Below, piece by piece: positions 16,806 through 25,704 of a stretch of 64,000 nt of DNA (within the stretch, counting starts at the first letter, position 1; each line of letters opens with the position of its first letter). A model generated the notes under the pieces. It saw only the letters and a program-made list of their open reading frames with translations, was not told where the DNA came from and made no database searches. Location of the stretch: the NCBI GenBank assembly GCA_946542235.1, contig CAMNKK010000001.1, forward strand, positions 48,771 through 112,770, in the 5' to 3' direction. The translations under genes and the position numbers were made by a program. This DNA comes from an uncultured Clostridia bacterium (GTDB lineage Bacteria > Bacillota > Clostridia > Christensenellales > Aristaeellaceae).

Positions 16806-18206
16806 TTACATTTCTACGATCGTGTAGGCTGCCTTTTTCTCCCGTTCCGCTTTCCGATTCTGCAAGAATTTTTCCGCCTGAGCCGGGAAGCAGATATAGC
16901 TCATCACATCTTCCTCGCTCTCGGCCAGCTCGCCCAGCGCTTCCCGGGCTTTTATGAAGTCCTCGCCGGTTCGTCTGCTGTCCTCAATCCGGCAGTCCAC
17001 GGGCTTTCCGCCCGCTCCGAGGATCTTTTCCTCCAGGGCCCTGTCCACCGGCGCCGGAGCAATGCCGTATTCACCGCGGAAGTAATTCTTCACTTCGTTG
17101 GAAATGTTCTTGTACCGTTCGCCCACCAGCACATTCGTCACAGCCTGGTTTCCGACCATCTGGCTCAGCGGCGTGACCAGCGGAGGATATCCCAGATCCT
17201 TGCGGACCGCGGGGATTTCCACCAGGGCTTCGTCAAACCTGTCCATGGCGTTCATGTCCTTCAGATTCGCGATCATGTTGCTCAGCATGCCGCCCGGAAC
17301 CTTGTATACCAGGGCCTGGGAATCCGTCGCCATGGATTTCGGGTTGATCAGCCCGGTGTCAATGTATTTCTGCTTGACAGGCTTGAAGAAATCATTGACC
17401 TGGTTGATGATCTTCTCGTTCAGCCCGGTTTCGATCCCATACTGCTGGCAGGCGTAGAACATGGTCTCCGTCGCCGCCTGGCTGGTTCCGTTGGAGAAGC
17501 AGCTGGTCGCCGTGTCAATCACATCGACGCCGCTTTCGATGGCCTTCGTCAGCGTCATGTAAGCCATACCTGTGGTGCAGTGGGTATGCAGAATCACGGG
17601 GACGTCCCCGACCGCGTCCTTGATACCCTTGATCAGGTGCTCCGCCTCAAAGGGACTCATGGTGCCGGCCATATCCTTCAGGCACAGCGTGTCAAAGCCC
17701 ATCCGGACCAGCTCCTTGCACATCTCGACATATTTGTCCACGGTATGCACAGGGCTCTGGGTATAGCTGATGCAGCCGGAAGCGATCGTTCGCTCCGTGC
17801 CGTATTTCTTCGTGGCGTCCAGCGCGGTTCCGAGGTTCCGGAAATCATTCAGGGCATCAAAGATCCTGATGATATCAATCCCGTTGCGGATGCTTAGCTC
17901 GACGAACTTTTCAACCACATCGTCATGATAATGCTTGTATCCCAGCAGGTTCTGACCCCGGAGGAGCATCTGCAGGCGGGTATTCGGCATGTTTTTCCGA
18001 ATATTCCTGAGCCGTTCCCAGGGATCCTCGTTCAAATAGCGAAGGCAGCTGTCGAAGGTGGCTCCGCCCCAGCATTCCACGGAATAGTATCCTGCCTGGT
18101 CCATCACCGGAAGGATGTCCCCGTAGTCGGAATACGGCAGCCTGGTTGCCATCAGAGACTGGTTTGCATCCCGCAGAACGGTTTCAGTAAACTGTACTTT
18201 CCTCAT
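16806..18206 (-). CDS. oadA: Oxaloacetate decarboxylase alpha subunit (carboxyltransferase)
   Basis: Transfers the carboxyl of oxaloacetate to biotin, giving pyruvate. The 466-residue protein has the pyruvate-carboxylase-type TIM barrel: TETVLRDANQSLMATR, the ECWGGATFD signature, the metal- and lysine-containing CLKDMAGTMSP and LHTHCTTGMA, and the PYC_OADA domain after about residue 300. There is no C-terminal biotinyl domain; the carrier is a separate gene. I begin at MRKVQFTETV, preceded by AAAGGAGAG, instead of seven codons upstream. It is first in a four-gene operon. Pyruvate carboxylase or transcarboxylase 5S are less likely given the OadB partner. Confidence 0.94.
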   Translation of the reverse strand: MRKVQFTETVLRDANQSLMATRLPYSDYGDILPVMDQAGYYSVECWGGATFDSCLRYLNEDPWERLRNIRKNMPNTRLQMLLRGQNLLGYKHYHDDVVEKFVELSIRNGIDIIRIFDALNDFRNLGTALDATKKYGTERTIASGCISYTQSPVHTVDKYVEMCKELVRMGFDTLCLKDMAGTMSPFEAEHLIKGIKDAVGDVPVILHTHCTTGMAYMTLTKAIESGVDVIDTATSCFSNGTSQAATETMFYACQQYGIETGLNEKIINQVNDFFKPVKQKYIDTGLINPKSMATDSQALVYKVPGGMLSNMIANLKDMNAMDRFDEALVEIPAVRKDLGYPPLVTPLSQMVGNQAVTNVLVGERYKNISNEVKNYFRGEYGIAPAPVDRALEEKILGAGGKPVDCRIEDSRRTGEDFIKAREALGELAESEEDVMSYICFPAQAEKFLQNRKAEREKKAAYTIVEM

Positions 18207-18256
18207 CTGATTACTCTCCTTTAGCATGAAGGTTAGTCCAATTCATGCCATCATAA

Positions 18257-18284
18257 ATTATATCCGTTTTTTCCTGTTCTGCAA
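18257..18284 (-). promoter_or_regulatory. Promoter of the oad operon
   Basis: TATAAT is perfect; TTGCAG 16 bp upstream is a moderate -35. In the surrounding 328-bp gap (18207-18534) I otherwise see only the tpiA terminator; roughly 18,285-18,450 holds nothing I can name. Confidence 0.6.
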
Positions 18285-18457
18285 GCTTAATTCTTCCTTA
18301 CTGACAGTGATTTAACAGGATTGTAATATTTCCTCTCTTTCATGAAACATCAGAAGGTACGGATACTTGCGTATATCGCCGGAAAGCTCACTGCAAAGCT
18401 TCTGCCCGCCCCCGTTCCCGCAGCTTGTTTCGTTTTTGCAGGCGCACATAAAAAAGA

Positions 18458-18481
18458 GGAGCAGGTTGCTTATCCTGCTCC
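18458..18481 (-). terminator. Terminator after tpiA
   Basis: An 8-bp stem GGAGCAGG / CCTGCTCC with an 8-nt loop; on the minus strand it is followed by TCTTTTTT. It lies about 55 bp beyond the tpiA stop. Confidence 0.85.
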
Positions 18482-18534
18482 ATCTTCCCGTTTCATCGCG
18501 GTCCGTTTACGGGCCGGAGGAAACCGCGGTTCAG

Positions 18535-19287
18535 TTATTTGTCATAGTTGACGACCAGACTGAAGTCCGGCGCCTTCAGGCTCGCTCCGCCGATCAGGCC
18601 GCCATCGATTTCAGGCTGTGCCATCAGTCCTTTCACATTCTTGGGATTCATGCTTCCGCCGTACTGAATGCGGATCTGATCCCCGGCTTTGCTGCCGTAC
18701 TTCCGGGCTACTGCCTTCCGGATCACGCCGATGGTTTCATTGGCCTGTTCATCCGTAGCTGTCAGGCCGGTGCCGATAGCCCATACCGGTTCATAGGCAA
18801 TAATGACTTCGGACACCTCTTCCTCCGTCAGCCCGTTCAGTGCGATCAGCGTCTGATACTCCACCAGTGCATCCGTATATCCGGCTTCCCGCTCTTCCCG
18901 GTTTTCACCGACGCACAGGATCACCTTCAGGCCTGCTGCCACCGCGGCGCGCACCCGCTGGTTCACGGTTTTGTCCGTCTCGCCGAAATACTGTCTGCGT
19001 TCACTGTGGCCGATGATCACGTATTCCACGCCTGCGGCCTTCAGCATGTCCGCACTCAGCTCCCCGGTAAAGGCTCCGCTGGCCGCGAAATGTACATTCT
19101 GGGCTCCCAGATGGATGTTGCTTCCTGCTATCGCTTCCTTCACCGCTGCAAAGTCTACGGCAGGAACGCAGACGACCACATCACAGGACGCGTCCTTCAC
19201 CAGGGGCTTCAGCTCATTGACCAGCGCCGCCGCCTCCGCGGGGGTCTTGTTCATCTTCCAGTTGCCCGCAATAATCGGTTTACGCAT
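18535..19287 (-). CDS. tpiA: Triosephosphate isomerase
   Basis: Glycolytic enzyme converting dihydroxyacetone phosphate and glyceraldehyde 3-phosphate. The 250 residues contain the N-terminal AGNWKMNKT with the substrate lysine, the catalytic histidine in IIGHSERRQYF, the glutamate in AYEPVWAIGTG and the phosphate-binding GGSMNPKNVKGL. Length is normal. The start MRKPIIAGNW is fixed by homology to the family; an in-frame extension upstream overlaps pgk and is spurious. It follows pgk by 19 bp. Confidence 0.98.
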   Translation of the reverse strand: MRKPIIAGNWKMNKTPAEAAALVNELKPLVKDASCDVVVCVPAVDFAAVKEAIAGSNIHLGAQNVHFAASGAFTGELSADMLKAAGVEYVIIGHSERRQYFGETDKTVNQRVRAAVAAGLKVILCVGENREEREAGYTDALVEYQTLIALNGLTEEEVSEVIIAYEPVWAIGTGLTATDEQANETIGVIRKAVARKYGSKAGDQIRIQYGGSMNPKNVKGLMAQPEIDGGLIGGASLKAPDFSLVVNYDK

Positions 19288-19306
19288 CTTGGCATCTCCT
19301 CGTATC

Positions 19307-20506
19307 TTATTTCTCGTCCAGGCAGTCAACGCCGGGCAGGACCTTTCCTTCCAGGAATTCCATGCTTGCGCCGCCGCCGGTGGAAACATGGGTCACCTTA
19401 TCCGCAAAGCCCATCTGGGTAATCGCGGCAGCACTGTCTCCGCCGCCGACGATAGTCACCGCGCTGCTGTCCGCCAGCGCCTGGGCAACCGCCAGGGTTC
19501 CCTTGGCCAGGATCGGATTCTCGAACACGCCCATGGGACCGTTCCAGATGACGGTCTTCGCGGCCTTCACGGTCTCCGCAAACAGCTTGCAGGTCTTCGG
19601 GCCGATGTCGCAGCCTTCCATATCGTCGGGAATCTGATCCGCATCGACGGTCACGGTATCCACCGGCGCGTCAATGGGGCTGGGGAATTCCTTGATGCAG
19701 ACGGTATCGACCGGCAGCAGGATCTTTACGCCCTTGGCTTCCGCCTTGGCCATCATATCCTTGCAGTAGTCGATCCGGCTCTCATCCAGCAGGCTCTTTC
19801 CCACGCCGTATCCCTTGGCTTTCAGGAAGGTATAGGCCATACCTCCGCCGATGATCAGGGTATCGACCTTTTCGATCAGGTTCTCGATCACGCTGATCTT
19901 GTCCGCAACCTTGGCTCCGCCCAGGATGGCGACAAAGGGCTTCTCCGCATGCTCCAGGGCTCCGCCCATGACGCTCAGTTCCTTGCCGATCAGATATCCG
20001 GCCACGGAGGGGCTCAGATAGTGGCTTACGCCTTCCGTGGAGGCATGAGCCCGGTGCGCGGTACCGAAAGCGTCGTTCACATACACTTCCGCAAGGGAAG
20101 CCAGCTCCTTGGCAAATTCGGGATCGTTCTTTTCCTCTTCCTTATGGAAGCGGACGTTCTCCAGCATGATGACGTCGCCGTCCTTCATCGCGGCGGCCAG
20201 CGCGTGGGCGTCGGGGCCGATCACGTCCTTGGCCAGCTTGACTTCCTGACCCAGCAGCTCGGTCAGGCGGGCAGCCACGGGCGCCAGGGAATACTTCATG
20301 TTGAATTCTCCCTTCGGCCGGCCCATATGAGAGCACAGAATGACCTTCGCTCCATGCTTGACCAGGTACTGAATGGTGGGCAGCGCACCCCGAATCCGGT
20401 TTTCGTCGGTAATGTGTTTGTTCTCATCCAGCGGTACATTAAAGTCGCAGCGAACAAGAACCTTTTTCCCGGTTACCTGAATGTCCTCAATCGTCTTTTT
20501 AGCCAT
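19307..20506 (-). CDS. pgk: Phosphoglycerate kinase
   Basis: Glycolytic kinase making ATP from 1,3-bisphosphoglycerate. The 399-residue protein has the signature [13 protein letters not shown], the SHMGRPKG loop, the hinge GGAKVADKI and the C-terminal nucleotide motif [13 protein letters not shown] with [13 protein letters not shown]. An AAAGGAG site precedes the ATG. It starts a pgk-tpiA operon with its own promoter. No gapA or gpmI is seen alongside, so the glycolytic cluster is partial here. Confidence 0.98.
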   Translation of the reverse strand: MAKKTIEDIQVTGKKVLVRCDFNVPLDENKHITDENRIRGALPTIQYLVKHGAKVILCSHMGRPKGEFNMKYSLAPVAARLTELLGQEVKLAKDVIGPDAHALAAAMKDGDVIMLENVRFHKEEEKNDPEFAKELASLAEVYVNDAFGTAHRAHASTEGVSHYLSPSVAGYLIGKELSVMGGALEHAEKPFVAILGGAKVADKISVIENLIEKVDTLIIGGGMAYTFLKAKGYGVGKSLLDESRIDYCKDMMAKAEAKGVKILLPVDTVCIKEFPSPIDAPVDTVTVDADQIPDDMEGCDIGPKTCKLFAETVKAAKTVIWNGPMGVFENPILAKGTLAVAQALADSSAVTIVGGGDSAAAITQMGFADKVTHVSTGGGASMEFLEGKVLPGVDCLDEK

Positions 20507-20619
20507 GAAAACACGCTCCTTTAATCATTTTTTCTCTATCGTGCGAATCCCCTGCGGGACAGCAGCCGCCTGTACCATGCCCGGAAGCGGGGTCACTGCC
20601 GCCACCTGACATCCATTGC

Positions 20620-20648
20620 ATCATACCACATTGTCATTTTTAAGACAA
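20620..20648 (-). promoter_or_regulatory. Promoter of pgk-tpiA
   Basis: TTGTCT and TATGAT with a 17-bp spacer, the -10 preceded by TGTGG (TRTG extension), just beyond the thiI stop. It leaves a leader of about 107 nt rich in short GC stems but without a structure I can name. Confidence 0.75.
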
Positions 20649-20658
20649 GCGATGATTC

Positions 20659-21804
20659 TCACACCTGAATAACTTCCGTTCCGTCCAGCGCCGCCTCAAT
20701 GAGCGGGCCCGCATCCAGCGCCTGCTCCGCCTCTTCCACTTTTTCCTTCCGGGGCCGGGTGGCAGGGTGCTTCGGGGTGAAGATCGTGCAGCAGTCCTCA
20801 TATGGCAGGCTGCTGAGCTCGTAAGTATCGATTTTCCGGGCGATCTCGATAATCTCGCTCTTGTCGAACCCGATCAGCGGCCGGAACACGGGCATGGATA
20901 CCACGCTGTCCGTCGTCTGCAGGGCCTCCATGGTCTGGCTGGCCACCTGACCGATACTCTCCCCGGTAATCAGCGCACCGCTTCCCGTCTTTTCCGCGAT
21001 TCTCTCCGCGATACGCATCATGAACCGCCGCATGATCAGGGTCGTATATTCCTCCGGACAGTGATCCCGGATCTGCAGCTGGATTTCGGTAAAGGGAACA
21101 ATGTACACCTTGATTCCGCAGCAGCTGAAGCTCAGCTTCCGGGCCAGGTCAAGAACTTTTTCCTTCGCCTGTTCCGAGGTGTAGGGATAGGAATGGAAAT
21201 GAACCGCATTGATCTGCACTCCCCGCTTGGCAATCATCCATCCCGCAACCGGGCTGTCAATTCCGCCGGAGAGCAGCAGCGTCGCATTTCCGTTGGTTCC
21301 CACAGGCATGCCGCCGACCGCGGGAATGACCTTCACATACAGATAGGCCTGATCCCGGATCTCCACATTGAGGACATGATCAGGATTGTGGATGTCCACT
21401 TTCAGCTCCGGATTAGCTTCCAGAATGCGGCCGCCCATTTCGGCGTTGATGGCTGGTGAAGTCATGAAATACCTTTTGTCGCTTCTCCGTGCATTCACCT
21501 TAAAGGTTCCCTTCAGGTCCGCCGTCATCCGGACGCCTTCCGCGCAGAGGGCTTCGAAGTCTTCCTTGGGCATTTCCACGGCCGGGCATACGCTGTGGAC
21601 ACCGAAAACCCGCGTCACGCGATCCGTCACATACTCCAGGTCCTGAAATCCCCTGACAAAAATCCGCCCGTCATGAATCCATACTTCAGATCCGGTTCCG
21701 CGAAGCGCATAGCGGATTTTCCGGATCAGCGACCTGATAAAATAGGGGCGGTTCAGCCCCTTGAGGAATATTTCTCCATATCGGACCAGCAGCAGTTCTT
21801 TCAA
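20659..21804 (-). CDS. thiI: tRNA uracil 4-sulfurtransferase
   Basis: Makes 4-thiouridine at position 8 of tRNA and can supply sulfur for thiamine. The 381 residues comprise a ferredoxin-like/THUMP N-terminal part and a PP-loop ATPase domain with LLLSGGIDSPVAGWM and the following FHSYPYTS. The C-terminal rhodanese domain of E. coli ThiI is absent, as is usual in Bacillota. The start is a TTG (KELLLVRYGEI follows) after GAGAGG; the ATG four bases earlier is out of frame. It follows the DUF6106 gene by 100 bp. The dedicated cysteine desulfurase (NifZ/IscS type) is not adjacent. Confidence 0.95.
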   Translation of the reverse strand: MKELLLVRYGEIFLKGLNRPYFIRSLIRKIRYALRGTGSEVWIHDGRIFVRGFQDLEYVTDRVTRVFGVHSVCPAVEMPKEDFEALCAEGVRMTADLKGTFKVNARRSDKRYFMTSPAINAEMGGRILEANPELKVDIHNPDHVLNVEIRDQAYLYVKVIPAVGGMPVGTNGNATLLLSGGIDSPVAGWMIAKRGVQINAVHFHSYPYTSEQAKEKVLDLARKLSFSCCGIKVYIVPFTEIQLQIRDHCPEEYTTLIMRRFMMRIAERIAEKTGSGALITGESIGQVASQTMEALQTTDSVVSMPVFRPLIGFDKSEIIEIARKIDTYELSSLPYEDCCTIFTPKHPATRPRKEKVEEAEQALDAGPLIEAALDGTEVIQV

Positions 21805-21904
21805 ATCATTTTGCCTCTCTTCCCTTCATGTATCTGCATTCCGGGAGATCCTTCCCATTCTTGCAAAGAAAGCCCTTCCGGCCGTATGCCCGGGATATGC
21901 TTTC

Positions 21905-22444
21905 TCAGTTTTCCTGATAGACGCCCCGGGGAATATACTGTTTAATCATCTGCACCAGTTCTTCGCTGGGCTCAAAGATGATCATTTTCTTGTTGCTGTC
22001 CTTGGAAAAAAAGAAATAGTACAGTTCCGCGTCCCTGTTCAGGAACCAGTTCATCCGTTTGATCCCGGGCATATTGAGATAGCGCTGAAAGGAACCGCTG
22101 GCCACCTTTCCGAAGGCTTCCACTGTTTTGACATTCAGGCTGCCCAGACTCTTTCTCTTCTTGTTGTTATACACTTCTGCGAAATCCAGTGAGCCGTTTG
22201 TAAAGGTGTATTCATATTCCGTCAGCAGACGGTCATGGAAAAGGAACAGATAAACGGCAATTCCGGCTGAAATAAGCGTAATGATCAGTGAATAGATGTT
22301 GAACTGTGCAAAGAGGAACTGCAGCTGAAGCATGGCAAAAGCCCCGGAAAACACCAGCATGATCCAGCTCACATAATACGCGATTTTGTTCATCGTATTA
22401 TTGTGTTTGACAACAACCTCTTCGTGAAAATGATCCATAGTCAT
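21905..22444 (-). CDS. DUF6106-like membrane protein
   Basis: A 180-residue protein with two transmembrane helices at about residues 20-40 and 47-68 (WIMLVFSGAFAMLQL and YSLIITLISAGIAVYLFLF) followed by a soluble C-terminal domain with YEYTFTNGSLDFAEVYN and MIIFEPSEELVQMIK. This matches what I know of the uncharacterised DUF6106 family of Clostridia. The start MTMDHFHEEV is chosen for its AAGGAGG; a longer reading frame runs into ispA. It follows ispA by 14 bp in the long nusB operon. Function unknown. Confidence 0.75.
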   Translation of the reverse strand: MTMDHFHEEVVVKHNNTMNKIAYYVSWIMLVFSGAFAMLQLQFLFAQFNIYSLIITLISAGIAVYLFLFHDRLLTEYEYTFTNGSLDFAEVYNNKKRKSLGSLNVKTVEAFGKVASGSFQRYLNMPGIKRMNWFLNRDAELYYFFFSKDSNKKMIIFEPSEELVQMIKQYIPRGVYQEN

Positions 22445-22458
22445 ACTCCGATTCCTCC

Positions 22459-23328
22459 TTAGTTGATCCGGATAAGGTTTTCCCGGGCAATATTTTCGAG
22501 AAATCCCGTATCCCAGGGAAGATCCCGCAGCGCCTCCGCAGCCAGCCGGACATGCTCCGCCGCGTCCTCCCTGGCGCCTTCGATTCCTCGCAGGGCAACC
22601 CATGTCATTTTGTTCTCATCCATGCCGGTATTTTTGCCCATCACCGCAGCGTCCCCGGTCACATCCAGCAGGTCGTCCACGATCTGAAATGCGATTCCCA
22701 GATGATACCCATACTTCCTTCCTGCTTCAATCTGCCATGGTTCACACCCTGCCAGCGTCATTCCCATTTCCACGGGAGCCTGAATCAGATCCGATGTTTT
22801 ATGTGTATGAATGTAGGAAACAAGATCCTTCTCGGGCGGTAACCCCTCGGAAATAATATCAGCAGTCTGGCCGGCAATCATACCCGTCACACCGGCATGC
22901 CGTGCCAGGATCTCCGCGGCGCGGACTCCGAGCATATCGTTTCTCTGAAGGCCTGCCCGCATCATGATTTCCATGGATGCATTCAGCAGCCCGTCTCCCG
23001 CCAGGATCGCCATTCCTTCTCCGAACACCCTGTGATTGGTTGGCTTTCCCCTGCGCAGATCATCGTTGTCCATCCCGGGAAGATCATCATGGATCAGACT
23101 GTAGGTATGAATCATCTCAATCGCACAGGCATATGGCAGTGCGTCCTCCAGATCTCCTCCAGCCATCTCGCAGGCAGCCAGCAGCAGAACCGGGCGAAGT
23201 CTTTTCCCGCCTGCTGTCAGGCTGTAAAGCATGGCTTCCAGCAGTTTTTCCGGAATGGAGCCGAGACTTCTCAACTGAGGCTCCAGTGATCTGCTGACCA
23301 GATCTCTGTATTCCTTTTCGCTTCTCAT
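22459..23328 (-). CDS. ispA: Polyprenyl synthetase (farnesyl diphosphate synthase type)
   Basis: Condenses isopentenyl diphosphate with allylic diphosphates to make C15 (possibly C20) precursors of undecaprenyl phosphate and quinones. The 289 residues show both aspartate-rich motifs: first DDLPGMDNDDLRRG, second QIVDDLLDVTGD, plus GGKRLRP and HTYSLIHDD. Residues just before the first motif (MIHTYSLIHDD) suit short-chain farnesyl synthesis. The xseB-ispA order with a 4-bp overlap is standard for Bacillota. dxs, which commonly follows, is absent here and is replaced by the DUF6106 gene. Confidence 0.95.
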   Translation of the reverse strand: MRSEKEYRDLVSRSLEPQLRSLGSIPEKLLEAMLYSLTAGGKRLRPVLLLAACEMAGGDLEDALPYACAIEMIHTYSLIHDDLPGMDNDDLRRGKPTNHRVFGEGMAILAGDGLLNASMEIMMRAGLQRNDMLGVRAAEILARHAGVTGMIAGQTADIISEGLPPEKDLVSYIHTHKTSDLIQAPVEMGMTLAGCEPWQIEAGRKYGYHLGIAFQIVDDLLDVTGDAAVMGKNTGMDENKMTWVALRGIEGAREDAAEHVRLAAEALRDLPWDTGFLENIARENLIRIN

Positions 23329-23552
23329 GACAGATCCTCCGCCGGGGTTTCCTCCACAGAACCATCCGCCTTCTCCTGGAGCAGCGTGATCTTTCTTTTC
23401 ATTTCCTGAAGCTCTTTTTCAAGCGTGCTCAGCATCTGCATTCCGGATTCAAACTTTTTGACGGATTCCTCCAGCGGAAGCTTTCCGCTCTCAATCTGGT
23501 CAGATATCTCCCGGATTCCGTCCAGCCGTTCTTCAAAGGATAACTGATCCAT
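23325..23552 (-). CDS. xseB: Exodeoxyribonuclease VII small subunit
   Basis: Small subunit of the single-strand-specific exonuclease VII. The 75-residue helical protein has the typical LSFEERLDGIREISDQIESG and the LPLEESVKKFESGM signature. The start MDQLSFEERL follows AAGGAG. It lies 7 bp after xseA and overlaps ispA by 4 bp. A slightly acidic tail (EETPAEDLS) extends past the conserved helices. Confidence 0.94.
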   Translation of the reverse strand: MDQLSFEERLDGIREISDQIESGKLPLEESVKKFESGMQMLSTLEKELQEMKRKITLLQEKADGSVEETPAEDLS

Positions 23553-23559
23553 GAACAAT

Positions 23560-24828
23560 TTACTCCTTTCTCCGGGTATGGACCGTACCATCCCGGAATC
23601 GGATCTCCATGTCCCGCTGCTTTCCGGCCGCTTCCGCATCCGGAATCACTTTCCCTTCCGGGTCAAAAACCATGGCATATCCTCTTTCCAGCACATTCAT
23701 CGGGGAAATGGCCTGCAATGCTGTCCGGATCCGGTCCAGTTCATGCTCCCGGGAAGCAAACAGCCTTTCGATGCCATAGTTCAGCCGGATCTGTGTCTGT
23801 TTCCTGTCATTCTCCCTTTCCCTCAGCTCCAGCCGGATCGCATTGTTCAGGCGCTGCCTGGTTTGATGAGTCCGGTCCAGCAGGGAGTGGAGAACAGACT
23901 CCGGCGAAAGCTTCTGAATCCGATCCTTCAGGTGAAGTACCTGCAGCATTGTCCCGTGCAGCCGGCCGCTGACTGATCTGACCAGCTCCGTCCGAAACAG
24001 CTGAACCTTCCCCATCAGCTCCTCCCGATCCGGGAATACAATTTCCGCTGCATTGCTGGGCGTGCTGGCCCGGATATCTGCCGCATAATCGCAGATCGTA
24101 AAATCTGTTTCATGTCCTACCCCGGAGACAACGGGTACAGGGCAGGCTGCCACCGCCCGGGCAACAATCTCTTCGTTGAAGCACCAGAGATCCTCGGGGG
24201 ATCCTCCGCCCCTTCCGATAATGACTGCTTCCACATCGGGAATCAGCGGCACCTTTTCCAGTGCGGAAACAAGTTCCTTTGCCGCTCCGGGTCCCTGCAC
24301 AGCGCTGGGGATCAGGACTATGGGAACAAAGGGGCTCCTCTGCCCTGACACATTGAGGATATCGTGCAGGGCAGCACCGCTGGCGGATGTGATTACGGCA
24401 ACCTTTCGGGGAATCTGGGGAAGAAGGCGTTTTCTGCCGGGGTCAAACAGCCCTTCCGTCTTCAGTTTCTGCTTCAGAATCTCGAACTGTTCATACAGAC
24501 TGCCCAGCCCCGCAGCCTTCATCTCCATGACATACAGCTGCACCTTCCCGTCCCGGCCGTAGAATTCCACATAGCCTCTGACCGTTACCCTGTCCCCGTC
24601 CCTGGGATACAGTCCGGAGCGAAGATTGTTCTGTCTGAACATGACACAGCTGATGGCAGCGCAGGCATCCTTCAGCAAAAAATACCAGTGCCCGGAGGCG
24701 GCATGGTGCTTAAAGCCGCTGATTTCCGCTGTGACAGTCACGCTCCGCAGCCGTGGGTCTGCCCGAAGGCTTTCCGCAATCATCTGATTCAGCTCGGAAA
24801 CGCTGCAGCCGGAAGTCACCGAATACAT
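23560..24828 (-). CDS. xseA: Exodeoxyribonuclease VII large subunit
   Basis: Catalytic subunit degrading single-stranded DNA in both directions. The 422 residues have an N-terminal OB-fold (VTVTAEISGFKHHAASGHWYF, then a conserved MFRQNN), the Exonuc_VII_L core with AVITSASGAALHDIL, IGRGGGSPEDLWCFNEE and the catalytic-region VSGVGHETDFTICDYAADIRA, followed by a long coiled coil. It ends with ERGYAMVFDPEGKVI, the usual C-terminal signature. It is between folD (2-bp gap) and xseB. Confidence 0.96.
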   Translation of the reverse strand: MYSVTSGCSVSELNQMIAESLRADPRLRSVTVTAEISGFKHHAASGHWYFLLKDACAAISCVMFRQNNLRSGLYPRDGDRVTVRGYVEFYGRDGKVQLYVMEMKAAGLGSLYEQFEILKQKLKTEGLFDPGRKRLLPQIPRKVAVITSASGAALHDILNVSGQRSPFVPIVLIPSAVQGPGAAKELVSALEKVPLIPDVEAVIIGRGGGSPEDLWCFNEEIVARAVAACPVPVVSGVGHETDFTICDYAADIRASTPSNAAEIVFPDREELMGKVQLFRTELVRSVSGRLHGTMLQVLHLKDRIQKLSPESVLHSLLDRTHQTRQRLNNAIRLELRERENDRKQTQIRLNYGIERLFASREHELDRIRTALQAISPMNVLERGYAMVFDPEGKVIPDAEAAGKQRDMEIRFRDGTVHTRRKE

Positions 24829-24830
24829 GT

Positions 24831-25682
24831 TCAGGTTTCCATCCTTTCAGCTGCTTCCAGCGTATTGAAAAGCAACATGGTAATGGTCATTTTTCCGACC
24901 CCGCCGGGCACCGGCGTAATCCAGGAGGCTGCTTCCCGGACCCGTTCAAAGTCCACGTCTCCCATTACTTTACCGTCCACCCGGTTGATCCCCACGTCGA
25001 TCACAATGGCTCCCGGCTTCACCATATCCTCGGTGACAAATCCGGCCTTTCCGACGGCTGCCACCAGGATATCCGCTTTGCGTGTAAATTCCGCCAGTCC
25101 GATTGTCCGGCTGTGGCAGACGGTGACTGTACAGTTTTCCTGCAGCAAAAGCAGGGCCATGGGCTTTCCGACAATATTGCTGCGGCCAATGACCACGGCA
25201 TGCTTTCCGGTCAGATCAATCCCGGTCTGGCGGATCATATACATCGCCCCTCTGGGCGTGCAGGGAATGACACCTTTCGCACCTGTCATCAGCTTCCCGG
25301 CGTTCAGCAGATGGAACCCGTCCACATCCTTTTCGGGAAGGATCCTGGCAAGGGCGGCGGCTTCATCCAGATGCCCGGGCAGCGGAAGCTGCACCAGGAT
25401 GCCGTGGACTTTGGGATCCGCATTCAGCCTGTCAATTTCGGATTCCAGCTTCTCCTGCACAGTATCCGCGGGCAGTGTCACGGTTTCTGAATACATTCCC
25501 ACTTCACGGCATCCGTTTCCCTTGTTCCGGACGTAGATCTCGCTGGCCGGATCGTTTCCCACCAGAATCACGGCCAGGCCGGGAATGATGCCCCGGTTCT
25601 TCTTCAGCGCCTGAACCCTTTCGGTGATTTCCTTTCTCAGGCTTTCGGACATTGTTTTTCCGTCCAGAATCTGTGCTGCCAT
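24831..25682 (-). CDS. folD: Bifunctional methylenetetrahydrofolate dehydrogenase/cyclohydrolase
   Basis: Interconverts 5,10-methylene-THF and 10-formyl-THF for one-carbon metabolism. The 283-residue protein has the substrate lysine region [16 protein letters not shown] (the usual YxxxK appears as YVRNK), [10 protein letters not shown], the NADP-binding [18 protein letters not shown] and the C-terminal [12 protein letters not shown]. Length is normal. It sits in the nusB-xseA-xseB operon, a common position in Clostridia. Confidence 0.97.
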   Translation of the reverse strand: MAAQILDGKTMSESLRKEITERVQALKKNRGIIPGLAVILVGNDPASEIYVRNKGNGCREVGMYSETVTLPADTVQEKLESEIDRLNADPKVHGILVQLPLPGHLDEAAALARILPEKDVDGFHLLNAGKLMTGAKGVIPCTPRGAMYMIRQTGIDLTGKHAVVIGRSNIVGKPMALLLLQENCTVTVCHSRTIGLAEFTRKADILVAAVGKAGFVTEDMVKPGAIVIDVGINRVDGKVMGDVDFERVREAASWITPVPGGVGKMTITMLLFNTLEAAERMET

Positions 25683-25704
25683 TTTGCCTCCTGTTTTCTT
25701 CGTT

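Noticed and set aside
21840..21904. Weak GAAAGC/GCTTTC inverted repeat between DUF6106 and thiI as a terminator
   Set aside because: Poor inner pairing and no T-run; thiI has no other clear promoter, so read-through is more likely.
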